64,000 nucleotides of DNA, from NCBI RefSeq assembly GCF_000744705.1, contig NZ_JQML01000001.1, forward strand, positions 5,156,017 to 5,220,016, written 5' to 3'. The notes under the pieces were generated by a model. The model was given only the letters and a program-made list of their open reading frames with translations, did not search any database and had not been told where the DNA came from. Source of the stretch: Streptacidiphilus albus JL83 (GTDB taxonomy: Bacteria > Actinomycetota > Actinomycetes > Streptomycetales > Streptomycetaceae). Position numbers and translations under genes: made by a program. The first letter of the stretch is position 1, and the number at the start of each line of letters is the position of its first letter. Below, in pieces: positions 33,236 to 42,782 of this stretch.

Positions 33236-34497
33236 GTGGCGCCGAGGAGTTCGGGCCGGGCACGGACCCGGAGCACCTGCCCGCCGCTCCGGCTCCGCCG
33301 CAGCCCCGCTCGGCCGTGCGGGTGGTGCGGCCCGGCGGCAGCGGGCGCAGCGGGGCCGGTGCGATCCCGCCCATGCCGATGGCCCCGCCCAGCGTCCTTC
33401 CCCCCTGGCTCGCCGCCGAGCAGAGCGCCGGGCCCTTCTCCGCCGTCGATCCGCTCGACGCGGAGCTCGGGCCCGAGGAACGCAGGCTGCGTGAGCACCT
33501 GCACAGTGCGGTCGGCGGGCTCCGGCCGTCCGCCGACTCCCTGGACAGCCTGCGGCGGGCCGTCCCCCAGCGGCGCGCACGACGCCGTCGGCGCGGTGGC
33601 GTGGTGACCGCGCTGGTGCTCGGAGTCCTCGGTGGTGCGCTGCTGCACGGGATGGTGACCTCGTCGACCCTGGCCCAGGGACCGCAGGCGGGCCAGGGCT
33701 ACCAGAGCGCGGCGCCCTCCTCCTCGGACCGGGAGGGCAGTTCGGGCACCTCGGTCAACCCGGTCGTGCCCTACCTGCCCGCGCCGAGCATCGGGACCAA
33801 CGGTTCTCCGCCGCCGCAGCCGGAGAGCAACGGGACGGGCGGCGTCCTGCCGAGCGGTTCGCGCTCGGGCTCCGTCGAGCCGTGGTCGTCGGACGCCACC
33901 GGCCTCAGCCCCGGCCAGAGCGCAGCTGCCCCGGCCGCCGAGTGCACCGGCGGGCAACTGGGCAACGGGTACTCGTCGGTGGGCACCGCCGGCGCGTCCG
34001 GCACGCTGTACGGCTGGTTCCAGGTGACCAACGTCTCCTCGACGACCTGCCAGGTGACGCTGGCCGGGACGGTGGCGGTGCAGTCCGTCAGCGGGACCCT
34101 CGCCTCCCGGATCACGGTCGAGGAGCACATCGCCGGGGACCCGGCCACCCTGCTGCCGACCCCGGCCGCCACGCCCGCTCCGGTCGTGCTGTCGGCGGGG
34201 CAGTCGTTCGTGGTGGACTTCGCCTGGGTCCCGAGCACCGGTGCGGCGGGCTCCGCCTGCACCGCCAGCGCCTCGCCGACGGACGCGACGCCCACCGCCG
34301 GTGACACCGGCTCCGCTGCGGACTCGACCCAGGGCGCCGTACCCAGCGCGAGCGCCGGCAGCGAACCGGGCGGCACGCCGCCCTCGGTCACGCTGCTGCT
34401 CACCCCCGGCGCCGCCGGGTCGCCCACGGTCGACGCCGTCATCGGCAACGCCTGCGCGGGTACGGTCTACGACACCCTGCCGCTCGCCGCAGGCTGA
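33232..34497 (+). CDS. Single-pass membrane protein coupled to the sigma factor (anti-sigma-like)
   Basis: 421 residues. A Pro-rich cytoplasmic region of about 115 residues ends in a very basic stretch (RRARRRRRGG), followed by one transmembrane helix (VVTALVLGVLGGALLHGMV) and a large Ser/Thr/Gly/Pro-rich external part with two Cys-bearing beta-like segments (TTCQVTLAGTV). The topology and the ATGA overlap with the sigma gene suggest a membrane anti-sigma factor or a sensor for it, though no zinc-anti-sigma HxxxCxxC motif is present. Function inferred from context only. Confidence 0.75.
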   Translation: MSGAEEFGPGTDPEHLPAAPAPPQPRSAVRVVRPGGSGRSGAGAIPPMPMAPPSVLPPWLAAEQSAGPFSAVDPLDAELGPEERRLREHLHSAVGGLRPSADSLDSLRRAVPQRRARRRRRGGVVTALVLGVLGGALLHGMVTSSTLAQGPQAGQGYQSAAPSSSDREGSSGTSVNPVVPYLPAPSIGTNGSPPPQPESNGTGGVLPSGSRSGSVEPWSSDATGLSPGQSAAAPAAECTGGQLGNGYSSVGTAGASGTLYGWFQVTNVSSTTCQVTLAGTVAVQSVSGTLASRITVEEHIAGDPATLLPTPAATPAPVVLSAGQSFVVDFAWVPSTGAAGSACTASASPTDATPTAGDTGSAADSTQGAVPSASAGSEPGGTPPSVTLLLTPGAAGSPTVDAVIGNACAGTVYDTLPLAAG

Positions 34498-34575
34498 ACG
34501 CGGGGTGGCCCCGGCCGGAACGGTACCGGGCGACCCCTCTGCAGGGCCCTCAGGGAGGGTCGTTACCGTGGGGGC

Positions 34576-35361
34576 GTGTACCGGTTCCTCTTCACCCCGC
34601 GCTGGCTCGGCCTCCACCTCTTCGCCGTGCTCGCCGTGCCGCTGTGCATCTGGCTGGGTGTGTGGCAGCTCAGCCGCTTCGAGCAGCGCACGCACACCGG
34701 GGGCCACCGCGCGGCGCAGGCCGCCGAGCACATCGACAACGCGGTGCCGCTGTCCAAGCTGCTGGCCGGCGCGGACGCCGACACCGTCACGGCCGGTGAC
34801 GCGGGTCGCGAGGTCACCTTCTCCGGGCGCTACGACGCCGCGCACCAGCTGCTGGTGCCGCAGCGCGAGGTCGACGGGAAGAACGGCTACTACGTACTCA
34901 CCCCGCTGCTGCTCGCCGACGGCACCCACATCGCGGTGATCCGGGGCTGGACCGCGAGCCCGGCCCAGGTCGCCGCTCCGGCGGCGGGTGAGACCGTGCT
35001 GCACGGGCGGCTGCAGATCTCCGAGGACGCGAGCACCGCCGGGGTGATCTCCACCGGCATCCTGCCGAGCGGCCAGATCGGCATGATCAGCCCGGCGACC
35101 TTGATCAACATTCTGCCGTACAGCGTCTACGACGGCTGGATCGCGCTGGACGCGGGCTCGACCAGCCTGGTGCCGGTGCCGACCTACCAGGCCTCGCAGG
35201 GCGACGGCCTGACGCCGGAGGCGCTGCAGAACCTCGGCTACACCTGTCAGTGGTTCGTCTTCGCCGGTTTCGTTGTCTTCATGTGGTTCCGCCTGGTCCG
35301 CCGGGAGGCGGAGGTCGCCCGCGACCGTCAGCTCGGCATCTTCACCGCAGAAGCGGTCTGA
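34576..35361 (+). CDS. SURF1-family cytochrome oxidase assembly protein
   Basis: 261 residues with the SURF1 layout: N-terminal membrane helix (LHLFAVLAVPLCIWLGVWQL), a periplasmic domain containing REVTFSGRYDAAHQLLVPQRE and IRGWTA, and a C-terminal helix (WFVFAGFVVFMWF). SURF1 proteins help insert haem a into subunit I of aa3 oxidase. GTG start at 34576. It follows the sigma/membrane-protein pair by 78 bases but is probably independent. Confidence 0.9.
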   Translation: MYRFLFTPRWLGLHLFAVLAVPLCIWLGVWQLSRFEQRTHTGGHRAAQAAEHIDNAVPLSKLLAGADADTVTAGDAGREVTFSGRYDAAHQLLVPQREVDGKNGYYVLTPLLLADGTHIAVIRGWTASPAQVAAPAAGETVLHGRLQISEDASTAGVISTGILPSGQIGMISPATLINILPYSVYDGWIALDAGSTSLVPVPTYQASQGDGLTPEALQNLGYTCQWFVFAGFVVFMWFRLVRREAEVARDRQLGIFTAEAV

Positions 35362-35415
35362 GGTCGGGTCCCGGGTCGGCCCGGGCCGACCTGGGGTCGG
35401 CCCGGGTCCCGGGGC
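35362..35415. terminator. GC-rich palindromic terminator region
   Basis: GTCGGCCCGGGCCGAC at 35375-35390 is a perfect 16-base palindrome, and related GGGTCGGCCCGGG sequences repeat around it. Lying between two converging stop codons, it can stop transcription from both sides. Confidence 0.65.
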
Positions 35416-37326
35416 TCAGGCCAGGTGCCGGGCCACGAAGTCCAGTTCCAGCCGCAGCTGCTTCACCCGCTCCTCCACCACCAGCGATCCGTGTCCGGCG
35501 TCGTAGCGGTAGACCTCGTGCACCTTCCCGGCCTGCTCCAGTCGTTGGACGTAGTTCTCGACCTGGGTGATCGGACAGCGCGGGTCGTTGAGCCCGGCGC
35601 TGATGTAGACCGGGGCCTTCACCTCGTCCGCGTAGGTGATCGGGGACGAGGCCGCGTAGCGCTCCGGGACCTCCTCCGGCGTGCCGCCGACGAGCGTGCG
35701 GTCCATCGACTTCAGCGCCTCCATCTCGTCGTGGTAGGCCTGGACGTAGTCGGCGACCGGGACCGCGGCCACGCCCAGGGTCCACAGCTCCGGCTGGACG
35801 CCGAGGCCGAGCAGGGTCAGGTAGCCGCCCCAGGAGCCGCCGGTGAGCACCAGTCGGGCGGGGTCGGCCAGCCCCGACTCCACCGCCCAGGCGCGGACGG
35901 CCGCGATGTCCTCCAGCTCGATCAGGCCCACCCGGTGCCGCAGCGCGTCCGTCCAGGCCTGGCCGTAGCCGGTCGAGCCGCGGTAGTTGATCCGGACCAC
36001 GGCGAAGCCGTGGTCCACCCAGGCGGCCGGCGCGGAGGCGAAGGCGTCGCTGTCGTGCCAGGTCGGTCCGCCGTGGATGTCGAACACCACCGGGTAGGGA
36101 CCCTCGCCCGCGGGCCGCTGCACCAGGGCGTGGACAGGCCCGCCGGGGCCGTCCACCCACACGTCCTCGACCGGCACCGAGGGTGGCGCCTGCGGGCCGG
36201 GCGCGGCCAGCACCACGCTGCCCCGCGCCGGGCCACCGGTGGCGCGGACGACGGGCGGCTGCGCGGCGGAGGACCAGAGGAACTCCACGCTGCCGTCCGG
36301 CCGCGCGCCCGCCTCGGACACCGTTCCCGGCGGGGTGTCCAGCCGCTCCAGCGCGGCGGTGGCCAGGTCGTAGCGGTAGAGCTCGCTCCGTGCGTGGTAG
36401 GTGTGCTCGACCAGCAGCGCGGAGGCGTCCGGGTACCAACTGGCGGAGAGGTCGCCCGGCAGGTCCAGCACCAGTTCGGTCTGGGCGCCGGTGGAGGTGT
36501 CCCACAGCAGCGGCTCCCAGCGGCCCCGCCGCTGGTGCGCGACCAGCATCCGGGGGTCGCCGGCGAGCGGCGCGAAGCCGAGGCAGGACAGCCCGAGCGG
36601 CTCCTCGCGGCCGGTGCAGTCGTCCAGTTCGGCGACGGTGACGACATCGGCGTCGGTCCCCGCGGGCACCCGGACCACCCGCAGCGCGGAGTGCATGGCG
36701 TCGCCGTGCTCGGTGTGCTCGATCGCGAGCAGGGCGCCGTCGTGGGAGAGGTCGCCGACGCCCGCCGACTCGTGGTGCCGGTACACCACGAGCGGTTCGC
36801 CCGCCGTGCGGACCAGGTGCAGGGTCGAGCCGTCCTCGTCCGTCGACCGGCCCACGACCGCCAGCACACCTGTCCCGGGCCGACCCAGCGCCAGTCCGGC
36901 GGAGTAGGCGGGGGCCAGGCCGGGGACGGCCTCCGGGTCCGCCCCGGTCCGCTTCACACCGCCGTCCGAACCGCCGTCCGAACCGCCGTCCGAAGCGCCG
37001 TCCGCGTCAAGGCTGAAGCGCTGGCGCCGCCAGACGCCGAACTCGTCGCCGTCCGTGTCGTCGAACCACCAGATCCACTCGCCGTCGGGGCTGAGCACGG
37101 CGTCCATGGTGCCGTTGGCCCGGTCGGTGACCTGACGGCGGTCGCCGGTCGCCCGGTCCCAGGCGTACACCTCGTAGGTCCCGGTGGCGTTGGAGACGAA
37201 GAGGGAGCGGTCGGGCGCCTCCTCGGCCCACTCGGGCAGGCCGACCCGGGCGGCCCGGAACCGCTGCTCCCAGGCCGGCAGGTCGGCGAAGTCCGGCTGT
37301 TGCTGCGTCATCTCGCTGCTGCTCAT
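35416..37326 (-). CDS. S9-family prolyl oligopeptidase-like peptidase
   Basis: 636 residues. An N-terminal beta-propeller-like half (many WD/DxDG strands, for example YEVYAWDRATGDRRQVTD) precedes an alpha/beta hydrolase domain with the nucleophile in TGGSWGGYL (Ser 498) and the final His in DAGHGSL. It should be a cytoplasmic serine peptidase acting on short peptides; no signal peptide is seen. ATG 37326 has AGGA seven bases upstream and matches the family start. A (GSDG)n insert near residues 107-123 is encoded by a 12-bp repeat. Confidence 0.9.
   Translation of the reverse strand: MSSSEMTQQQPDFADLPAWEQRFRAARVGLPEWAEEAPDRSLFVSNATGTYEVYAWDRATGDRRQVTDRANGTMDAVLSPDGEWIWWFDDTDGDEFGVWRRQRFSLDADGASDGGSDGGSDGGVKRTGADPEAVPGLAPAYSAGLALGRPGTGVLAVVGRSTDEDGSTLHLVRTAGEPLVVYRHHESAGVGDLSHDGALLAIEHTEHGDAMHSALRVVRVPAGTDADVVTVAELDDCTGREEPLGLSCLGFAPLAGDPRMLVAHQRRGRWEPLLWDTSTGAQTELVLDLPGDLSASWYPDASALLVEHTYHARSELYRYDLATAALERLDTPPGTVSEAGARPDGSVEFLWSSAAQPPVVRATGGPARGSVVLAAPGPQAPPSVPVEDVWVDGPGGPVHALVQRPAGEGPYPVVFDIHGGPTWHDSDAFASAPAAWVDHGFAVVRINYRGSTGYGQAWTDALRHRVGLIELEDIAAVRAWAVESGLADPARLVLTGGSWGGYLTLLGLGVQPELWTLGVAAVPVADYVQAYHDEMEALKSMDRTLVGGTPEEVPERYAASSPITYADEVKAPVYISAGLNDPRCPITQVENYVQRLEQAGKVHEVYRYDAGHGSLVVEERVKQLRLELDFVARHLA
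36959..37006. repeat. 12-bp tandem repeat inside the S9 peptidase gene
   Basis: Three exact copies of CCGCCGTCCGAA and a fourth with two changes, in frame with the peptidase, encoding SDGG repeats in a propeller loop. Copy number could vary between strains without breaking the frame. Confidence 0.85.
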
Positions 37327-37535
37327 GGCACCATCCTGCCTCGCGTGGACGCCGTCGCGGACCGCATGACCGAACCCGGGCCCGTCCGCACGTCCGCAGG
37401 TCCGCCCGTCCGCAGGTCCCCACGTGCGCACGTCCGCCGGAACGCCGATGCCCCGCCGGCCCGGGGTGGCGGGGCATCGGGGCATCGGGGCGTCGACGTT
37501 CGGACGGTCCGTCGACGGTGCTGGATGAGACGGTG

Positions 37536-40500
37536 CTACATGAGGTAGCCGGACACGTCGGAGAACACTTCCGACGTGCTCGACACGAACAGGTCGACCT
37601 TGCCGTCCGCGCCGATCGGAGCGACGACCTCGTTCGGGATCGCCGTCCGGGGGCCCCAGATGAGCGTGGTCACGCCCGGAATCCGGGTCTGGTCGGCCCA
37701 GGTGAGGAGGTAGCCGACCTGGCTGCTCCCGCTGACGGTGACGTTCATGACCACGTACTTCGCCCCGGCCGGGACGCCGCCCCGACCGGTGACCTGCAGC
37801 GCGTAGATCTTGCCGCCGGTGATCGGGGCGGACAGGAAGCGGGTCGGGGTGGTGCTGGTGAAGGAGGCGCCGCCGGTGCCCTGGGTGAAGTACCCGTCGA
37901 CATCGGCGATCACGTTGGTCTTCCCGTACACCAGGAGCCTGATGCTGCCGTCGGCGCCGATCGGCACGAAGGCCAGGCCGCTCTGGGTGGCCCCCTTCGC
38001 CGTCCAGGTGAGGTCGGTGACGTTCGCCGTCGGACTGCCCTGCGGGTAGGCCGCGAGGTAGCCGGCGCCGGTGGTGTTGGTGACGATGAGGTTCACCGCG
38101 GCGACCTTGGCCCCGGCGGGCACGCCGCCCCGGCCGATCACCTTCAGGGTGATGATGCCGGAGACCGGGGTCCTGGTGGAGATGCCGTTCGCGTAGCGGG
38201 TGTCCAGGATGCGGGCCGGGGTCGTCACGCCGGTGTAGGTCAGGCCGTTGGCGTCATTGGAGTAGTACCCCTGGATGGTGGCGATGACGGCGGCGGCGGA
38301 GCCGGAGACGAGGAAGTCGACCCTGCCGTCGGCCGGCACCGGGACGGTGACCAGGTTGGAGAGCGTCTGGCCGGCCTGCCAGTCGAGGTTGGAGGTACCG
38401 GGACGATGCGTGTCGTCACCCCAGGCCGTCAGGTAGCCGGACCCGTTGGTCTTGGTGACGGTGACGTTGAGGACGACCGAGGTGACGCCGTTGGACGGCA
38501 TGCCCGGGATCGCCGAGTTGCCCTCGATCTGCACCCCGGTCACGGCGTTGGAGGGCACGGTGCTGGGACGGGTGTTGAGGACGACCGTCGCGTTGACCGG
38601 GTGGTAGGTGCTGACGCCGGTGGCGGCGGTCGGGAGGCTGCCGCACAGGGTGGCGGTGAGGTTGGCCGCGTTCGGCTCGCCCAGACCGGTGGTCAGGTCG
38701 TAACCGGTGGTCGAGTTGTATCCGCGGTCACCGTAGAGCACGTTGTTGCCCGAGGTGATGTCGGTGAAGTCGTTCTGGTAGCTGGCGCCGGCCGCCTTGT
38801 ACAGGTCGAAGTTGAGGTAGCCGAGCGGGCCGTTGGCCTTGCAGGCTCCCTCGCTGTCGGCGATGGCGGTCAGCGCGGCCCAGGTCGGGGTGGCGCCACT
38901 GGTACCGCCCATGGTCTGCCAGTTGCCCCAGAGGTAGATGGGGTAGCCCTCGAAGGGGTCCGCCAGGGCGGAGACGTCCGGGACCTGGCGGCAGGCGCCG
39001 GCGCTGGTGGCATGACAGGCCGAGGCGCTGTAGCCCTGGCCGGTGAAGCCCTTCTGGAAGTTGGAGCCGCCGTTGGTCAGCGGAGCCTCGACCGACACGC
39101 CGCCGCCGCTGGCGCCGATGCCGGAAAGCGCCGTCCCGGTGTTCCAGACGGCCCGTGAGTACGCCGGGTCACCGGACAGGGTGGTGCCGCCGACACCGGT
39201 CACGAAGGGCTGGCTGGCCGGGTCGTTCACCGAATCGGTGTTGGCGTTGGTGGGGCTCCCGTAGCAGTCCACCGCGCCGTTGTCGCCGCTGGCCGCGAAG
39301 ATCGTCTGACCTTGGGCCGCGGCCTCCTCCGAGTAGTAGTTCTCCGCCGTGATGACGCTCGGGTCGGTATTGAGCTGGCAACCGCCCCAACTCATCGACA
39401 GCACCTGGGCGCGGTCGTCCGTCACCATCTCCTGGTAGGTGTTCAGCCAGTCGGCGTCGGTGAAGGCGCTGCTGAGGTCAGGGCCCTCGTAGTCGATGAT
39501 CGACGCTCCCGGAGCGAGGCTGACCAGGTCGTCCAGGTCGAGCGTCGCCTCCTGGCCGACGTCCGTCTGCGAACTCGGCGGGGCCTTCCCTCCGCCGTCG
39601 ACCGAGACCGTGCTCACCGGCACGTGCGTGCCGTAGCAGGCCTGGTAGGCGGCGAGGTCGGACGGTGCGTACCGCTCGAACTCGATGACGCCGATGGTGA
39701 CGCCGGAACCGCTGGTGGCGTTGTGCTCCATGTTGTAGGTGCCGGCGAGGTCCGCAGCGCTGTAGTAGCCGTCGCCGTCCGTGCCGAGCCCATTGGCGCC
39801 GAGGGCGGTGACGGCGTCGTTGCAGATCTGCGGGCCGCCCGTCGCGTCCGCGGTGACGGACCGGGTGCGCTGCAGGGACGTGCGTGCGCCGAGGGCCGGC
39901 CGGGTGCCGTGCGCCTGCGGGGCGGTGTGGAACGACACCCGCTGGCTCAGCGTGTCCAGACCGGTCACGCCGGACACATCGGCGGCCACGGCTCCGGAGA
40001 GCAGCGGTGCGGCGGTGTTGGCGTAGGCGTTCCGGTGGTCCGCCAGCCGGTAGCTGGTGAAGCTGGTGTGGAAGGCGGATCCGGCGGCTGCCAGCGTGGT
40101 GTTGACTGCGATCGACAGACCGTCGGCGCTGACCTCGCCGGGCTTCAGGCCCGCCTTCCTGAGCGCGGCCTCGACGTTGTCGATGCTGCTCTGCGCGGGG
40201 CCGAAGACCGAGGCGAACTGGCCCTTGGCCAGGTAGTGGTGGAACTCCGGGCTGCCCTTGGTCGAGACGGCGTCGACGTACTTCTGCAGTTCGCCGGGGT
40301 TGCGCGGTTCGAGGCCGATGCTCAGGGTCACGGCCGTGCTTCCGCTGGGGGTACCGGTGCGGACCGAGCCGGCCGGTACTCGCGGGACGGCACCGACCCG
40401 CTGCGGGGCGGTGGTGGCGGCGGTTGTCGCGGCCCGGGCCGAGGGGGAGGGCGTTCCCACACCGACGGCCGACGCGGTGGTGGCGGTGGTGACGGTCAGT

Positions 40501-40625
40501 CCCGCGACTGCGGCCGTGGCAGCGATCACCAGGCCTGTCCGGTAGCGGGACCGTCCGGAGGCGTGGCGGCCGGCCTGAGCGGGTTCTATGGAACCCTCCG
40601 GGGCCGCAGTGACCTTCTTGGCCAT
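37536..40625 (-). CDS. Secreted sedolisin-type (S53) serine-carboxyl protease with C-terminal repeats
   Basis: 1029 residues. A signal peptide/anchor (YRTGLVIAATAAVAGLTVTTATTASA) precedes a Pro-kumamolisin activation domain (STAVTLSIGLEPRNPGELQ). The catalytic domain has Glu 359 and Asp 363 (EATLDLD) and Ser 576 (GGTSGATP), matching the ExxxD...S arrangement of sedolisins. A calcium-site-like segment (GYDLTTGLGEPN) ends the domain. The last 370 residues are three repeats of about 115 residues (VVLNVTVT...GYLTAW...PADGRVDFLVS), probably a surface or substrate-binding module. AGGAG precedes ATG 40625. An acid-active extracellular protease is expected. Confidence 0.9.
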   Translation of the reverse strand: MAKKVTAAPEGSIEPAQAGRHASGRSRYRTGLVIAATAAVAGLTVTTATTASAVGVGTPSPSARAATTAATTAPQRVGAVPRVPAGSVRTGTPSGSTAVTLSIGLEPRNPGELQKYVDAVSTKGSPEFHHYLAKGQFASVFGPAQSSIDNVEAALRKAGLKPGEVSADGLSIAVNTTLAAAGSAFHTSFTSYRLADHRNAYANTAAPLLSGAVAADVSGVTGLDTLSQRVSFHTAPQAHGTRPALGARTSLQRTRSVTADATGGPQICNDAVTALGANGLGTDGDGYYSAADLAGTYNMEHNATSGSGVTIGVIEFERYAPSDLAAYQACYGTHVPVSTVSVDGGGKAPPSSQTDVGQEATLDLDDLVSLAPGASIIDYEGPDLSSAFTDADWLNTYQEMVTDDRAQVLSMSWGGCQLNTDPSVITAENYYSEEAAAQGQTIFAASGDNGAVDCYGSPTNANTDSVNDPASQPFVTGVGGTTLSGDPAYSRAVWNTGTALSGIGASGGGVSVEAPLTNGGSNFQKGFTGQGYSASACHATSAGACRQVPDVSALADPFEGYPIYLWGNWQTMGGTSGATPTWAALTAIADSEGACKANGPLGYLNFDLYKAAGASYQNDFTDITSGNNVLYGDRGYNSTTGYDLTTGLGEPNAANLTATLCGSLPTAATGVSTYHPVNATVVLNTRPSTVPSNAVTGVQIEGNSAIPGMPSNGVTSVVLNVTVTKTNGSGYLTAWGDDTHRPGTSNLDWQAGQTLSNLVTVPVPADGRVDFLVSGSAAAVIATIQGYYSNDANGLTYTGVTTPARILDTRYANGISTRTPVSGIITLKVIGRGGVPAGAKVAAVNLIVTNTTGAGYLAAYPQGSPTANVTDLTWTAKGATQSGLAFVPIGADGSIRLLVYGKTNVIADVDGYFTQGTGGASFTSTTPTRFLSAPITGGKIYALQVTGRGGVPAGAKYVVMNVTVSGSSQVGYLLTWADQTRIPGVTTLIWGPRTAIPNEVVAPIGADGKVDLFVSSTSEVFSDVSGYLM

Positions 40626-41001
40626 GCAGGTTCTCCTATGGACTGGCTCGCGTCGCGCTGGGCGGCGTGACGCGTGTGCCGGGCGTGGTCCCGGCGCGGC
40701 CGTCGTGCGGAGGGAGGGCAGCACCCGCGAAGAGCGACTGTGGCGGCTCTCGTTGGGACTGCAAGTGATGGAGAACGGACACCGTTCCTACAGCGCACGA
40801 ATCGGCGCTGGTACGACCCCCCGACCGAACGGAATACAAACGTTTTCTATCAGGGATGATCGGCTGTTGTCCCCGGGGAAAGAAGGCCCTGAGTCTTCGT
40901 TATGAGAATGAAGCTGTGCAGGTGGGCCGGTGCGTCCGGGCGGGCTGGTGATATCAACCGCTGTGCCCGATGTACCCGGTGTGCCCGGTCCTCCGACGGG
41001 C
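40626..41001. other. Gap between MFS 3' end and protease promoter
   Basis: About 375 bases. The right part must hold the protease promoter; the AT-rich stretch ATACAAACGTTTTCTATCAG at 40834-40853 stands out in this GC-rich genome. CCCGGTGTGCCCGG-like repeats near 40975 may end the exporter transcript. No gene is seen. Confidence 0.45.
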
Positions 41002-42468
41002 TCACTGCCCGGCGCCGCTCCGACTGCGGCTCATCGTCAGTGCCAGCAGCGCGAACGCCAGCAGCACCACGGCCACCGTCCGCGCGCCCGCCGCGCCCGG
41101 CAGCAGATGCAGGGTCAGGGTCACCGCCGCGACGCCCAGCGCGGTACCCATGCCCCGGCCCATGTTGACCATGCCGCCACCGGTGCCGGCCGACGAGCCC
41201 GGGATCGCCCGCATCACCAGCGTGTTGTTGGCCGGGGTGAACACCCCGAGCGCGAGGCCGAGCAGCCCCAGTGACACCGGGAGCACGTCGGACGTCATCG
41301 GCAGTGCCGCCAGCAGTCCGAGGGCGGCCACGCAGCCCGCCGCTCCCGCCGTACATCGGGCCCGGTCGCTCCAGTCGTTCGGGAGCAGCCGGTCGCCGAG
41401 CGTCGCGGCGAGGGCGAAGCCGAGCGGCAGCGCGGTCAGCACCAGCCCGGCTTCGAGCGCGGAGCCGCCGTGCCGGGCGAGTACCACCGGGACCAGGACC
41501 AGCGGCCCGAACAGCACCAGGTAGCCGCAGAGTCCGCCGACCAGGCCGGGGGCGATGCCTCCTCGGCGCAGCAGCTTCAGGTCGATCAGCGGGGCCGTGT
41601 GGCCGCGCTGCCGACGGACGAAGGCCCAGCCCGCGCCGACCGCCGCCGCGAACAGCAGGGCGGCGGTCCAGACCGGGAGGCCCAGGCCGGAGCTGATGGA
41701 CAGTCCGAGCATCGCGGCGGTGCTCGCCGCACCCAGCAGCAGCACGCCGACCGCGTCCACACCGGCCGTGCCCAGCCCCTGGCGGGTGCGCGGCAGCAGG
41801 TAGTGGCCCGCGACCAGCGCGACGATCCCGACCGGAACGTTGATCAGGAAGACCCAGCGCCAGCCCACGGTGGCCACCAGGGCACCGCCGATGGTCGGCC
41901 CGAGCGCCAGCCCGATGGCCTGCCCGGCCGCCTGCATCCCGAGCGCGGTCCGCATCTTCCCGGACGGCGCGCTGGTGCTCACCAGGGCCACGCTGTTGGC
42001 CTGCATCAGCGCCGCGCCCACGGCCTGCACGATCCGGAAGGCGACCAGGATCCCCAGCCCCGGCGCGAGCCCGCAGGCCGCCGAGCCTGCGGTGAACACG
42101 GCGAATCCGTAGAGGTACATCAGCTTGCGGCCGTGCACGTCGGAGAAGCGACCGGCCGGGACCAGCAGCGCGATCAGGACCAGGAGGTAGGAGAGCGACA
42201 CCCACTCGACGGCGGCGGGTCCGGCATGGAAGGCAGTGCCCAGCGACTGGTAGGTGAGGGTGACGATGCTGGCGTCGAGCTGTCCCATGAAGGCCCCGAA
42301 GCAGACGGCGGCGACCGCCAGCCGCCAGGCCCAGGACTGCCCCCGTATTCGCTCCGGACGCGGCCGCTCCTGGGTGAGCAGCGCCCAACCGCGCGGCCGC
42401 TCGGTCGGCAGTGGGAGCAGGAGTTGGAGCGGTTGCCCCGTCGGCCGTGTGGCCTCACTGGTGGCCAT
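41002..42468 (-). CDS. MFS multidrug exporter, DHA2 (14-TM) type
   Basis: 488 residues with about 14 hydrophobic segments. Motif A appears as GRFSDVHGRKLMYLYG and the antiporter motif C as LGPTIGGAL, with FMGQLDASIV in helix 1 as in EmrB/QacA exporters. It should export drugs or metabolites using the proton gradient. GGGGAGAG precedes the ATG. It has no adjacent regulator, so its trigger is unknown. Confidence 0.9.
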   Translation of the reverse strand: MATSEATRPTGQPLQLLLPLPTERPRGWALLTQERPRPERIRGQSWAWRLAVAAVCFGAFMGQLDASIVTLTYQSLGTAFHAGPAAVEWVSLSYLLVLIALLVPAGRFSDVHGRKLMYLYGFAVFTAGSAACGLAPGLGILVAFRIVQAVGAALMQANSVALVSTSAPSGKMRTALGMQAAGQAIGLALGPTIGGALVATVGWRWVFLINVPVGIVALVAGHYLLPRTRQGLGTAGVDAVGVLLLGAASTAAMLGLSISSGLGLPVWTAALLFAAAVGAGWAFVRRQRGHTAPLIDLKLLRRGGIAPGLVGGLCGYLVLFGPLVLVPVVLARHGGSALEAGLVLTALPLGFALAATLGDRLLPNDWSDRARCTAGAAGCVAALGLLAALPMTSDVLPVSLGLLGLALGVFTPANNTLVMRAIPGSSAGTGGGMVNMGRGMGTALGVAAVTLTLHLLPGAAGARTVAVVLLAFALLALTMSRSRSGAGQ

Positions 42469-42782
42469 GCTCTCTCCCCGGTCTGCCGGCGACGTCGGTC
42501 GGCGCCTGGAACCAGGTTACATCTGTGGCAGACATATTCGTAAGACGATGTGATCTGAGATCGAGGTAATGCGGATCGGAGTGGTCCGGCGGCTCATGCC
42601 TCGTGCCGTCCGCGCGCCGGAGCGGTTCCTTCGCCCAGGGGGCGGTCGGTCCGGGAGGGGCGGGTGCCGGTGGCGACGCTTGCGGTCCGGAGGGCGGCTC
42701 CGACCCGGGCCGCGCCGCGTGCGGTGCCGGCCTCGCCGCGTCCGACGGCGACGGCGACGGCGACGGTGACGGGGCAGGCTGC
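42469..42782. other. Gap with hexanucleotide repeat
   Basis: About 310 bases between the exporter start and the aldo/keto reductase stop. GACGGC is repeated about five times at 42743-42771. Open frames crossing it lack ribosome-binding sites and biased composition explains them. The promoter of the exporter must lie in 42469-42560. Confidence 0.5.

Noticed and set aside
35425-37548. A 707-codon plus-strand open frame across the S9 peptidase
   Set aside because: Antisense shadow; Val/Gly/Arg/His-rich without any domain, while the minus strand encodes an intact peptidase with ribosome-binding site.
42569-42769. Short plus-strand frame in the exporter/reductase gap
   Set aside because: Arg/Gly-rich, ends in the GACGGC repeat, no start signal.
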